A DNA stretch of 64,000 nucleotides, taken from the NCBI GenBank assembly GCA_025093985.1, contig JACAAK010000012.1:1798001-1862000 (forward strand), given 5' to 3'. Under the pieces are notes generated by a model, which made no database searches, was not told where the DNA came from, and saw nothing but the letters and a program-made list of their open reading frames with translations. The translations under genes were made by a program, and so were the position numbers. The stretch's first letter is position 1; every line of letters begins with the position of its first letter. Below are positions 46,383-57,807 of the stretch, piece after piece. This DNA comes from Calvatia gigantea. Its lineage: Eukaryota; Basidiomycota; Agaricomycetes; Agaricales; Lycoperdaceae.

Positions 46383-48276
46383 GCATCGATCTTCCTTCCT
46401 ATTGAATTAAACCAGAAACATCTATGAAACATTACTGTCATGGCATTAATTGACTTCAAGAGCCCAAGGAAAACTTCATCTCCTCAATGTTCAGTTCATA
46501 CCCATGGACTACAAATCCTATACTATTGACCAACCCATCAAAGTATCTAATGTAGATGGAACCCCCAATGAAAACGGATCGATTTATGAAAGCATTGAAC
46601 TAAATACTTTAATCAATGGAAAACAATGCCATTTTGAAGCCTATGTCTCAGGAATAGGATTGAAAGACCTAATCCTCAGATACTCCTGGCTACAACAAAC
46701 AAATCTAGACATTAATTGGACTACCCAAGAATTCAAATGGTGAAACAATGACCACATCATACCCCTTATTGTGAAATCCACAAATAGGCCCACCACCATT
46801 AATGAAATTGCCTTAGACATTCACTGGAATGAACAATACTGAACAATATACCTATCTAGACAAAGACTTCGACCCACTAGCAGTAAAAGTCTTTGAAGCA
46901 ATCATTCACTCTGATGAACCAGAACTCTCAATTGATGAACTAAAACTCTACTTGGAGAACATTGACTTCAATGAATTTCACTTGGAAAATGAACTCTATG
47001 GAATCACCCAAACCCCACATGAACTAGAAATCAACACCAAGATCACTCAAGCTATAAGTCTAGCACAGAAATCCACTCTGAAAGTCCAAACCAAACTACC
47101 TCAGAAATATAAAAAGTTTGCAGTGCTATTCAACAGCAAGAAATCTGAATAATTCCCACCACATGTCCCTATGATCATAAAATTGAACTTCTGGATATGT
47201 TCAAACTAGAACTAGGAAAAACATACCCCCTATCCCCCCTAGAAACTGAAGAACTTGGAAAGTTCATACACAAAAACCTCTGAAAAGGATACATCTAAGA
47301 ATCTGAATCTCCAATGGCCTCCTCATTCTTCTTTGTAGGAAAAAAGGATGGGAAACTATGCCCTTGTCAAGACTACTGGTACCTGAACAAATATACAAAG
47401 AAGAACACTTACCTAATTTCTATGATTACTACTATCATGGATAAACTCCAAGGAGTGAAACTCTTCACCAAGATGGACGTCTGACTCGGATATAATAACA
47501 TCAGAATTTGAGAAGGTAATCAGTGAAAGGCTGCCTTCAAAACTCCCATTGGACTCTATGAACCAAATGTCATGTTTTTTGGAATGTGTAACTCCTCTGC
47601 TACGTTTCAAAAAATGATAGACACCATATTTGCCAAGATGCTTGACAAAGGAGGAATTATAATCTATATAGATGACATACTCATCTATGCAAAAACCCAG
47701 GAAGAAATAGACTGTCTTACACTGGAAGCACTCCAAATTCTGAAAGACAATAACCTATACCTGAAACTAGAGAAATGCGAATTTGACAAAACCCACCTAG
47801 AATATCTCGGCATGATAATCTCCCTTGACAAGATTGAAATAGACAACACCAAACTCTGCAGAATAGAAGAATGGCCCTTGCCCTGTACTACCTGTAATGT
47901 CAGAAAATTTATGGGATTCTGTAACTTCTACCAAAAATTCATACATCGCTATGCCAACATCTCTCAACCACTCAACAGCCTACTATTGAAAATAAAGAAA
48001 TTTGAATGGAAAACCAAAGCAAATGAAGCATTCAAATGACTAAAGGCAGAATTTCTCAAGAAACCTGTCCTACTCATGCCAGACCAAATGAAACCATTCT
48101 TTATCAAAACTGATGCCTCAAAATATGCCCTTGGAGCCATCCTATCTCAACAGAATGTAAACAGAAACTACTACCCAGTAGCATTCCTATCCAAAGCATT
48201 CAATCCTACCCAATATAACTATGAAATACACGACTGGGAGCTCCTTGCCATAATCACTGCTTTAGAAGAATGGCGA
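46383..48276 (+). pseudogene. Gypsy-C gamma protease, RT, RNase H
   Basis: Protease near 46440 (MALIDFKSPR; motif blurred by indels) with the trailing YVSGIGLKDLILRYSWLQQ (46642-46700). [13 protein letters not shown] (47330), MDV-stop-LGYNN (47478-47490, TGA for CGA), box YIDDILIY (47668-47691) with both Asp kept. RNase H KTDASKYALGAILSQQ (48104-48150) and HDWELLAIITALEEW (48232-48272), where the 1.3-kb element enters. Confidence 0.85.
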
Positions 48277-49584
48277 TAAAGAGGCAGAAATAGAATACTT
48301 AGTGTGATAGGGTTGTATTGCTTAGATTAAGCTGATGGAATAGATATTTAAAGATTTCTGCACAATACAAGTTCATGAGGAGGCAATCTGGCAATATGAG
48401 GGACAACTCCACAAAATAACATAAAACAATGACACATAGAGAACACCAGAATAACCAACTACCTTCACTAAGAAGAGTAAGACCAAGTTACACTGTAAAA
48501 AGTGCAACTTGCATCCCTTATCTAAGAAGTTAACAAGACACAGAACCTTAGGTACTCCCTAAGATTCACCCTTATCAAGTCAATGACCAGAAGCACACTG
48601 TCCTACACTTGTGATACTCCAAGTACCAGGGTGTAGCAATGCAATACACTCTTAATCTAAGCTCACTTTGCAAGTAAGCCTGAGGTCTTCTTCTTAGATT
48701 AAAAAGGTCTCAACCTTAGCTCAAGTCACTTAATCCAGTTAATCTCAAAAGAACTTATTACTTTGCTTTGCTCAGGCACAATAGATTGCTTTTCACTGCA
48801 CTCTGAAGGCTGGGCAATGGCTAGTAGGTTCCCTTGCCTTGTCCAACACCTTAGAGGGGGTTTATATATTATTTGGGTGCTTGTTATGACAAGATAATGA
48901 TTACATGACTAGGAATATATTATCAAGCAAGGTACAAACCAGTAGATTAGATCGCATGCCAAGAGAGCCACAACCTGTTAGATTAGTGAAACATTGGAAA
49001 TACAGGAAGATCCTGGGTACCTGTTTGTTCTGGGCTGTGTTTTAGCCCATTCTCTGGGTCTGCATTCTTCTCTAAATATGTAGAACATCTAAGATTTCAG
49101 ACATTGCATGAACTGCTCTCCTACATGTCCCCATGGATTGTACATGAATGTGTCCATATGTGTTATTAGTGCTGAGTGAGGTTTGTTAATCTAACAATGG
49201 TGGCATTTCCTCATGAACACACTGATCATCCTTTTAGATTAAACACATCAGACTTATTTCTTGAATCTAGACCCATTGGAGGGGTCCTGTAGCTCTGTAT
49301 AGATGCATTGGAATAGTTTTACTGCCTGGTCTGGCCAGAATCATGACTGGTCATATGGTACACTGTTAGAATTGCTTTTAGTTAAGCACAGTGGTCATCC
49401 CATAGCTGCTGCTATCTGTCATCAATGGCCATAGTGTTCTACAGTGATCGAGTACTCTTTTATTATACTGTTGGGCTCTTAGATTAGGTTGTACTACTAC
49501 AGGAAGGTTCAATGTAATTGTTAGATTAGACTTGTATGCCTTAGATTAGTGATTTTCAAGTGTGAAAACAGCTTTACCGTTACA
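48277..49584. mobile_element. 1.3-kb LTR-like repeat element, copy 2
   Basis: 1308 bp, same ends as copy 1 (TAAAGAGGCAG...GTTACA). Duplication GCGA (48273-48276) and GTGA (49585-49588), one C-to-T apart. The uninterrupted sequence is seen at 42495 (ATGGTGACACTACC). Noncoding. Confidence 0.82.
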
Positions 49585-50023
49585 GTGACACTATCTAGAA
49601 GGAGCACAACATCATGTGACAATATGAACCAATCACAAGAATCTCACCTTTTGGAGAAAACCCCAAAATATCTCTAGAAGACAAGCCTGATGGCTCAGAT
49701 TCCTCATATACTTTGACTTTGTCATAGAACATGTCCCAGGAACAAGAATACCTGCAGCTGATGCACTCTCACGGAGACCAGACCATACCCCAGATGATGA
49801 CAATGATAACAAAAATGTTATTGTCCTATCCAAAGAAATCTTCCTTAACAAAATCACCATACTACCCAATAAATTGTTCATCTCCCTAGTCAACCATGAA
49901 CTCCAAAACCACATCACCAATTCATCAAAATATGATGAGGTCACCATGGAAGCTATAAAATGACTTCTATCCAAATCACCCAACACGATCAACCTGAAAT
50001 ATGGGATCATTCCCATGTCATTT
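49585..50023 (+). pseudogene. Gypsy-C gamma RNase H end and linker to integrase
   Basis: Continues HYLEGAQHHV (49589-49620), HVPGTRIPAADALSRRPDHTP (about 49730-49790, the RNase H to integrase linker), and YDEVTMEAIK (49930). Ends at FPCHF where the LINE 3' end begins. Confidence 0.78.
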
Positions 50024-50575
50024 TGTGGCAGAAGGAATAATTGAACAGAAGTGGGGTCCCCAGGGGGCAGTACAGGTTCATCCTGCTAAGCCTCCTTCCT
50101 GGTGCTGAGCCTCAGTGATGCATTGGGATTCTACCCTTGCCATGGGATTGCTGGGGATTGGGTCTAGGCATATACTCTCTGGTCTAGGAAGTTGGAGATG
50201 GAGTAGCTCCAAGCATAGGCCTTCTGTGCCAGCTCTCCTTATTATACCTGTTTTCTTGTGGGCACTTAGCTGTCATTGCTGCTGGGCTTACTACTTGAGG
50301 AATGATCAGAATGCTGCTGCTCTGTAATGATATGACACTGGGTGTATACTACGGGACCTGGGCAACTGGGTTTCCTTTAGTGTGATGGGTATTTTTTGTG
50401 ACCAGGGCAGTTTAGTCAGTAGTGGGTGGGTTGGCTTAAGTTAGGTTGGAAAGCCTCAGTTAGTATGGCTTGGGTTGGATTGAGTTGTCTATAAAGGGTA
50501 GACTACTCTTAACTCATTGGACTTTGTAGTTAGGGTCTTTGTAGCCATAATATATAAAATAAAAATAAAAAAGTG
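50024..50575 (+). mobile_element. 5'-truncated LINE copy: 3' untranslated part only
   Basis: Matches, in opposite orientation, the LINE 3' region at 62200-62690 (shared blocks: GGGGTCCC...GGTTCATCCTGCT near 50055; GTGTATACTACGGGACCTGGGCAACTGGG near 50343; CTACTCTTAACTCAT near 50503). It ends in an A-rich tail (50547-50575). No gene inside. The left side is Gypsy-C gamma and the right side Copia-2, so no target duplication can be read. Confidence 0.72.
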
Positions 50576-51827
50576 CAAATTTTAACTCCCAGTTGGTTCT
50601 TAGCCCAGGATTTGTAGGATTTGAATGCTTCAAAGGCTTCTGATTTGGATTTAAGTAGGTAGACTGCCCAGAAATGTGTAGAATCATCTATAAAGGTGAC
50701 CCAGTACTTGTAGTTTTGGTAGGTAGCTGCTGGAAGCAGTCCATGCAAATCTAAGTGTACTAGAGCAAAGAGAGAGTGATTATGGCTGGTAAAGGAGGGG
50801 AATGCATGGGAATGCATCTTTCCTGCAAGGCAGAGCTCACAAATGGGGTTAGGGGACACCTTAGACTCAAGTTTAAGGCCTGTAACAAGCTCCTGAGCTA
50901 TCAGCTTCTTTACATTAGCATAATTATAGTGAATGAAGTGTCTGTGCCACAAGGAGAGGTCTAGGCTTTTTAGAACTCCTGGTAACCTTTCAATGAACAT
51001 TATCAGAAAGAGTGTCATCTCTAAACTCGTGAAGAAGAGAATTACCATTGGCTAAAAAGACATATTAGGTTACATCATTGGCCACTCAAGGCATACTTCC
51101 CAAAGCTGTCTGAGCAATCCTATAAACCTAAACTAGAACACAGCCTCTCATCACAACGTAACAGGGAAAATCTGAATGCCGCCGGGAAAAAAGAGGGAAG
51201 GATTAGACCCAGTCTATCCAACTGAAGAATGGAAAGATGGAATGAGAAAGAAAGGCACTGTAAGTGGAAATCAGAACAGCTGCGCTGCCAATTGCAGACG
51301 CACAAAACCTGGCTAGCCAAAATCCAAGCATGTTGAGCATAGGAAGGAATCGCAATGAAAGACCTGATGTGATGGCAGAGCCTATGTAATGGGAACAAGC
51401 ATCGGTTGAAGAGATAGAAAGGCACAGAAATAGTTTGAGATGAGATGCAGACCAATTGACAATCGCTAGGGGCAGTGTGGAGAGGTGAAAAGCAGTCTCT
51501 GAGGCAATTGTAGTACCATCTAAGAGTGCTGAGTTGCCTAGAGTGATTCTAGCCTTGAAAAACATCTTCTTGTCCTTAGAAAATGTCATAAAGGTTGCAG
51601 AAATGGTGATATTAACTCCAGAGTGATGAGTAAGGTATAGACATGATAGTAGGTTGCTCCAGAGGTCTAGGACATGTAAAACTCACAAAAATTCAACCTC
51701 TCTAACCCTTTTTCCCTCTAATACAGGCTAAAACACTACAGAGCCTACCTCAGATGAGTAGATAATAGAATTGTCAGCTAAGTGGATGGGAATATGACTA
51801 GGGGAGTAGGATTTGAACTAGTGGTGA
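50576..51827 (-). pseudogene. Copia-2 fragment: protease-integrase linker and integrase
   Basis: Minus-strand integrase zinc finger LWHRHFIHYNYANVKKL...CELCLAGKMH (about 50935-50820), then HLDLHGLLPAATYQNYKYWVTFIDD (50765-50690) and LLKSKSEAFEAFKSYKSW (50650-50605). Upstream (51720-51540) is the segment between protease and integrase (LWSNLLSCLYLTHHSGVNITISATF). Between them 51115-51460 is richer in CpG and not copia-like in any frame I read; it may be a separate small insertion. A stop-ridden remnant. Confidence 0.72.
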
Positions 51828-52045
51828 TGTCACATGTATTATCTTACTTTACAACCAGGCCTGGATTGTCTCCACTTAGGGAGAGGTTCAATACTATAGC
51901 CTAGGAGTATATAACAAGTCTCAATGACCTCTGTACAGACTTTGGATCACTTCCTCAAGTAGAAGCTCACACTTGTCTGAGAAGTCCAAGTTAAGTGTTA
52001 CTGCAGTCTCCAAGGTTGTTAACCTTGTAGCAGATGAGCAAAAAT
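51828..52045 (-). repeat. Gypsy-C LTR fragment, minus orientation
   Basis: 218 bp from TGTCACATG to GATGAGCAAAAA, the inner third of the LTR. Directly followed by a plus-strand LTR, the same head-to-head arrangement as at 33430/33902. Confidence 0.8.
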
Positions 52046-52842
52046 TGTTATGAACTTACCATACTACTGGACTCTCTCTATTAATGTATTAATTTCCTTC
52101 CTTAGACCTTCTGTCTGTTTTTCCTATACCTCGGTCTGTTCTTTATTTATTACCATATGTACTTCTATCTTTGCTTCTTATGACTCATTTTGAATCATGT
52201 TTCTGTTCTACCTTCATCAGACTTCTATTTACTTGTCTCTGCCTTTTGTTATGACTTGTACCACTTCTTTTACTCATCCCTATGATTCTGTAGATTACCA
52301 ATTAACCTGTAGCAGTCTCCTATTGACTCATCTTTCTTTACTACATAATTTCCCATCTCTTATGCATAGCTAGTATATAAACCTTAAGTAGTACCTTGTA
52401 TTACCTTAGGTTATTTTAGTAACAAACTTCCTTATCTTCACTTGTCTATTACAAGGTTAACAACCTTGGGGACTGCAGTGACACTTAACTTAGACTTCTC
52501 TGACAAGTGCGAGCTTTTACTCGAGGAAGCAATCTGAAGTCTGCACAGAAGTCCTCGAGACTTGTCATATACTCTGTTGGAATCCATGATTCCCATGGAC
52601 AATTGGATCAATGTCTGTACACCCCATTGTTTCCTTATGGATCCCATTAGACATTAGACATTAGGTGCTAGACATACCCAAATCCTATAAATACAGTAAT
52701 TCATGTTAATGTATCCTTGCTCTTTTGCCTCCCAATATATTTTATCTAGTCTCTTCAATATACCCCTGGGCTATAGCATTGAACCTCTCCCTAAGTGGGG
52801 ATGATCCCAGCCTGGTTGCAAAGTAAGGTAACACACATAACA
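52046..52842 (+). repeat. Gypsy-C LTR containing a small solo LTR
   Basis: TGTTATGAACTTACC...ACACATAACA; about 606 bp once the 186-bp insert and its duplication are removed. TATATAAA near 52373. Confidence 0.85.
52575..52760 (+). repeat. 186-bp solo LTR of an unknown (copia-like) element
   Basis: Begins TGTTGGAATCC and ends TTCAATA (TTCAACA with one C-to-T), flanked by TACTC (52570-52574) and TACCC (52761-52765). CCTATAAATAC near 52684 looks like its TATA box. No internal part of this family is seen in the window. Confidence 0.7.
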
Positions 52843-53332
52843 GCTGATCTCTAGCCTGTGATGTAAAGTCCATGTCCTGGATGTAACCAGAGGTGGCAGC
52901 ATTGGTCTATACACCCTCCTTTTCCTTTCCTTTTCCTTTGCCACAAGGTCGCCATTGGCATTTCTTCTCCTCACCATTGCCACCAGAGGGCTTTTACAGC
53001 TGCTGCTGTTGCTGCTGGGGTTTTTTAGACCCCAAGGGTTGCTGCTGACCTTGCAGTTGCTGTCCACCCTGCTACTGGTTGTGCTGCTGCTGCCCACCTC
53101 CTTGTCATGGAGTAAAATATGCACATTGTGCATGGGTGGTCTAGTTTGATGCATAAGTGGTGAGAATACTGCTTTAGATCTTGTCCTGTTGGAGTAGCAA
53201 ACTTAGGCTGAGGCCAAGTGGCACAGGTCATGGCGTTGACTGCTGGATCGTGTCTCTCAGTCATTCTTTTATTCTTATTGTCCATGGCCACTCTTTCTAT
53301 TATTTCCCTCACCTATTATCTATGATTATCTT
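52843..53332 (-). pseudogene. Unidentified Gln/Gly/Lys-rich minus-strand remnant
   Basis: One minus-strand frame reads GGQQQHNQ, GGQQLQGQQQPLGSKKPQQQQQ (53100-52990 region) and GNGEEKKCQWRPCGKGKGK (about 52970-52925), with stops. A neighbouring frame is open (53312-53025). It could be the end of a retroelement Gag, with a Cys-containing basic tail, but I cannot assign it. Confidence 0.4.
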
Positions 53333-53546
53333 TGACTGTCTATTGTAGTATAAGTGGGCCACAATTTTCAGCCATCACCTCAGTTCTCATGTGTATCTTG
53401 AGTAACTGAGGTAAGTATACTATGTGTTGTTTCTATCTTATCTCACTGATTATTCTGTAGTTTATCTTACTGTATTCTTTCAGGTAATGAATACAAGTTC
53501 TCGTGTGTATCTTGAGCAACTAAGTTTATCTTACTATATTCTTTCA
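53333..53546 (+). repeat. Copia-3 5' LTR, 3' portion (left end not resolved)
   Basis: Ends TATTCTTTCA directly before the priming site. It has an internal near-repeat: GTTCTCATGTGTATCTTGAG (53383) with GTTTATCTTACTGTATTCTTTCAGG (53460), and both blocks again joined at 53497-53550. The left boundary is my estimate. Confidence 0.55.
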
Positions 53547-53559
53547 GGTTATGGGCCCC
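53547..53559 (+). promoter_or_regulatory. Copia-3 primer-binding site (half-tRNA iMet type)
   Basis: GGTTATGGGCCCC, identical to the Copia-1 site at 658-646 on the minus strand and complementary to the initiator tRNA-Met anticodon arm. Confidence 0.8.
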
Positions 53560-55670
53560 GCCCCCTCATGCTTTTGCTGAACAATTACATTTATTCACTT
53601 GAGATCAATCATTGAAATGTCTACAGCCAATAATGTACTACCAGCCTCTGTTCCCAAGCTGGATGTGTCTGGAGGAAACTGGGTGATTTTCATGCTATGT
53701 TTCCAGACAGTAGTGCAAGGGAAAGGCTTGTGGGGGCACTTTGATGGTAGTGTGCCATGTCCAAGGACTCCTTTTCCATCTAAACCTACACAGACCTCAT
53801 CTGATTCTGAGTCTACAGTTGAGCTGAAAACCAAAATAGCAGCCATACCACCACCCCTCCCAACTGAAACCCACGAAGCATGGAAGCAAAATGAGAGCAT
53901 CGCCTGTTTACTGCTAGCTTAGAAGCTCCCTGACTCTACCCTTGTTGTCATCTCTGAATGTCCCACTATTAAAGCAATGTGGGATGCCATTGTACATGAC
54001 TACACCTACAAGAGTGCCTTTTTGCAAGCTTATCTCCATCAAGAATTTATGATGGCATGATATCCTGAGAAAGGGGATGTGTGTACATTCCTCAATGAAC
54101 TCTGTGTGAAGAAGGCTGAATTATCCACTGTGGGTGTTAGTATCAATGACAATGATTACAGGAGTGCTATTATATAGTCCCTACCCCGATGGCTAGTCAC
54201 TTGTGCCTCAAACCAACTATCAGCTGCTTGCCTCTATACATACCTCCAACACACCATCAAGCCAGATATCCTTATCACCATCATCTGTAATGAGTGGGAA
54301 AGGACATGATTCTTTAGTAACTGATCCAAGGGAGGAACCAAGACAGGGAGCAATGATGCCCTAGGTGTCGAAGCAGGTGGAAAGGGGAAAGGAAAGGATG
54401 ATGGAAAGGGAAAGAAGAAGAAAGGCACTTGTCACAAGTGTGGAGAACTTGGCTACTGGAAGTGAGAGTGCCCACTTCTGAATTAGGACAAGAAGGGCAG
54501 AGAAACACCTTCGGCTAAGCCTAGTGCTAGTGCGAATGCTGTTGAGGATGAAAATGATGTGTCATTTATGGTTGATATGGTAGACATTGATGCTGATGGT
54601 ATAGGGATGGAGTCTGATGAGAATTGGGGAATCCAGGCATCAGTTGAGGTGGAAGGAGTAAAAGTGCTTGAGAAATGGTTTGAGGAGGATGATGGGACCG
54701 CCGATGAAGCCATGTATATTTCTACAATGCCTGATGAAGGTGTAGATGAAGTCAGGAAGGTCAGTGAGCTATGTACCTCAACAGTTCAAGTTGAAATCTT
54801 CAATTCAGGATCCTCTTGGCACATCTCACCTTATTGTGATGAGTTCATGAACTTCAAGACCATCTCACCTTGTCCCTTGCATATGGCCAACAAGCAAAAT
54901 TTCAGTGCTATTGGCCAGGAAGATATTATTCTCAAATTACCAAATGGAGATACAACTTTGGAGCTCTATTTGATGGATGTCCTCTATTCTCCTGAGGCCA
55001 GTTACATGCTTGTTTCCCTTGGTTGGCTTGATGAGACAGGGTTTATGACCACACTTGCATATGGGAAATGTATTATTCATAATCCGAAGGGTACATGCAT
55101 GGCAGAGATTGCTAAGAATGAGAGGGGTCTATACAAAGTAGTCAGGGAGATTGGCAAGGAGGTAAATGCAGTTGGTGAAACACTCACTCTCAATGCGTTA
55201 CATTGCAGGCTCAGTCACATAGCCCCCATAGCAGTTCAGAAACTTATGTGTGATAGGATGGTCAATGGCCTGAAGCTTGAAGGTGGCAAGCTAGCAGACT
55301 TTTTCTGTGAGTCATGTGCCTGTGCAAAGGCAATGAGGCTTCCTGTGGCAAAGGTCAGACAAGGGGAGAGGGCAAAGATATTGGGAGAGAAAATTCACTC
55401 AGACGTTTGGGGACCTGCAAGAGTGGAGACAAAGAAGGGACGGCATTATTATGTTACCTTCATGGACAACCATTCAAGGTGGACTCGCATTGATTTCCTT
55501 GTGAGCAAGGCCAAAGTCTTTCAGGCTTACAAGAACTTTGAAGCCTGGTGCAATATGCAATTTGGTGCTTGTATTAAAGTCCTACATTCTGATAAGGGTG
55601 GTGAATATACAGCAGGCAATTTCCAACAGTACCTCAAGTCATGGAGTACCAAATCGAAGTTTACCATCCA

Positions 55671-56298
55671 TGTTACGTGCATTACCTTACTTCGCAACCG
55701 GGCCCGGATCGTCTCCACTCAGGGAGAGGTTCAACGCTATAGCCCAGGAGTATTTGACAAGTCTCAATGACTTCTGTGCAGGCTTCGGATCGCTTCCTCG
55801 AGTAGAAGCTCGCGCTTGCCTGAGAAGTCCGAGTTAAATGTCACTGCAGTCCCCAAGGTTGTTAGCCTTGTAGCAGACGAGCGAAGATAAGGAAGCTTAT
55901 TACTAGAATAACCTAAAGTAATACAAAGTACTACTTAGGGTTTATATACTAGTTGCGAATAGGAGATGAGAGATTACGTAGTAAGTAGATATGAGTCAAC
56001 GAGAACTACTACGGGTTAATTGGTAATCTAAGGAATCATAGGGATAGGCGAAATGAATAGAAGAACGAGTACGAGTCATAAGAAGATGGAGTCAGGTAAA
56101 GAGAAGTACGACGATGGGAAAAGATAAAGGTGAAACAGGAACATGATTCAGAATGAATCATAAGAAGCAAAAGTAGAAGTACATGTGATAAATAAATAAA
56201 GAACGGACCAGGGTATACAAGAAGAAAAGAATGGGAAGTCCATTTGGAAAGTTAATACGTTAATGCGGAGAGTCCGGGGGTGTGGTAAGTTCGTAACA
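55671..56298 (-). repeat. Gypsy-C solo LTR with intact 5-bp duplication
   Basis: 628 bp, TGTTACGTG...TCGTAACA on the plus strand; duplication ATCCA at 55666-55670 and 56299-56303. It still has many CpG sites (CGGATCG, CTCGAG, GCTCGCGCTT) that are TG/CA in the other Gypsy-C LTRs, so it best represents the family before decay. Confidence 0.92.
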
Positions 56299-57807
56299 AT
56301 CCACAATACACCCCAACATAATGGGGTAGCCAAGTACCAAAACCAAACCATCATTAAGTGTGTCCAAGTATTGTTTCATGCAAGTAGGTTGCCAAAGTGC
56401 CTATGGGCAGAAGGTATTGCACATGTAGTGTGGTTGATAAACTGTACAGGGACCAAAGCTGTCAAGGGTAAGACACCATTTGAAATGGTGTATGAGAAGA
56501 AGCTGGACTTACATGGTTTGCAGGAGTAGGGGAATGAAGTGCGGATACATCAGTTGGATGGTGATAAGTTGGGTGAGTAAGTAAAGAAAGGGCAATGGAT
56601 TGGTTATGATGATGAAAGTAATAGTTCCTGGATTTATTTTCCAGATACTAGTGCTGTTAGAATCGAGCACAACTTCCACTTCATGAGTGACAACCATTCT
56701 GGTCTTGAGGGGGAGCAAGGTTCAGCATTCGAGATTCATAATGGTATGTCACTTACCTAGGACCATTCCTCACTACCCACCACAAACCACATCACCAATA
56801 ATTCAACCCCATTCCCTGTCCATGTTCTACTACCGCAAAGTAAGAATGAACCTCCAAGTGAAGATCCACCCATTGGATGATCACGTCACACTTGAAATCC
56901 AAGTCAAAAGGCCCAAGAAATCCTTGAAGGAAAGGCAGTTATCTTGGCTGAGGAATTGGACTGGGAGGAGGTTCAGGCATTTGCAATGGAGATAGAAGAT
57001 GCTGAGGCTTTGGAACCAGGGAGCTTGAAGGAAGCTAAGGGGAGAGCAGATTGGGAGCTGTGGAAGAACACAATGGATGAGGAACTTAAGATGTTGTATG
57101 AAGCTAGGACATGGGAACTCATTGATCTGCAAATCGGGGTTAACATTGTGGGATCCAAATGGGTGTATAAGACAAAGAAAGATACAGCTGGGAATATTGT
57201 ACAGTACAAGGCCTGTCTCATTGCTCAAGGTTTTTTGCAAGTCTCTGGAGTCGACTACTTCAACACCTTTGTTCCCATTACCAAACTTGTATCCATCCGC
57301 ACTGTGCTCACCATTGCTGCTGCCTGAGATATGGAAGTGCACCAGATTGACATCAAAGGGGCTTACCTTAATGGAAAGCTCACTGATGATGAGGTTGTAT
57401 ACATGCGTCAATCTCTGGGCTTTACTGGTCCCTCCCAGCCTCACAAAGTATGCTGCTTAAAGAAGACACTTTACAGTCTCAAGCAGTCTGGCCAGCAATG
57501 GTACCAACACTTATGCGAGATCTTGGTTGACAACCTTGGCTTCACATATTGTGACATCGACCATTCTGTGTTTTTCAAAGCAGAATCCACCAACCTCACA
57601 ATTATCCTTATACATGTTGATGATTGCATGCTGGTCTCTACATTGCTAAAGCTTATCAAGTGGGTAAAGGAAAGGGTAAAGGAGTTTGTGAAGATTACAG
57701 ATCTTGGTGAAATCCATTGGTTGCTGGGTATAGAGTTAAAGAGGGACAGAGGGCAAGGCAAGCTCATGCTATCTCAACATTTATATATTGATGCATTGCT
57801 CCACCAC

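Larger units (their letters stand above)
43376..50023 (+). mobile_element. Gypsy-C gamma, 5' LTR to RNase H/integrase start
   Basis: LTR 43376-43983, priming site 43986-43995, leader to 44436, Gag 44437-46100, protease to RNase H 46440-48276 and 49585-50023, with the second 1.3-kb element between. It is cut at 50023 by a LINE 3' end, and no matching 3' LTR can be assigned. It inserted into the integrase of Gypsy-C beta. Confidence 0.85.

Noticed and set aside
56881..57444. 187-codon minus-strand ORF
   Set aside because: Antisense to the Copia-3 RT, which carries clear motifs.
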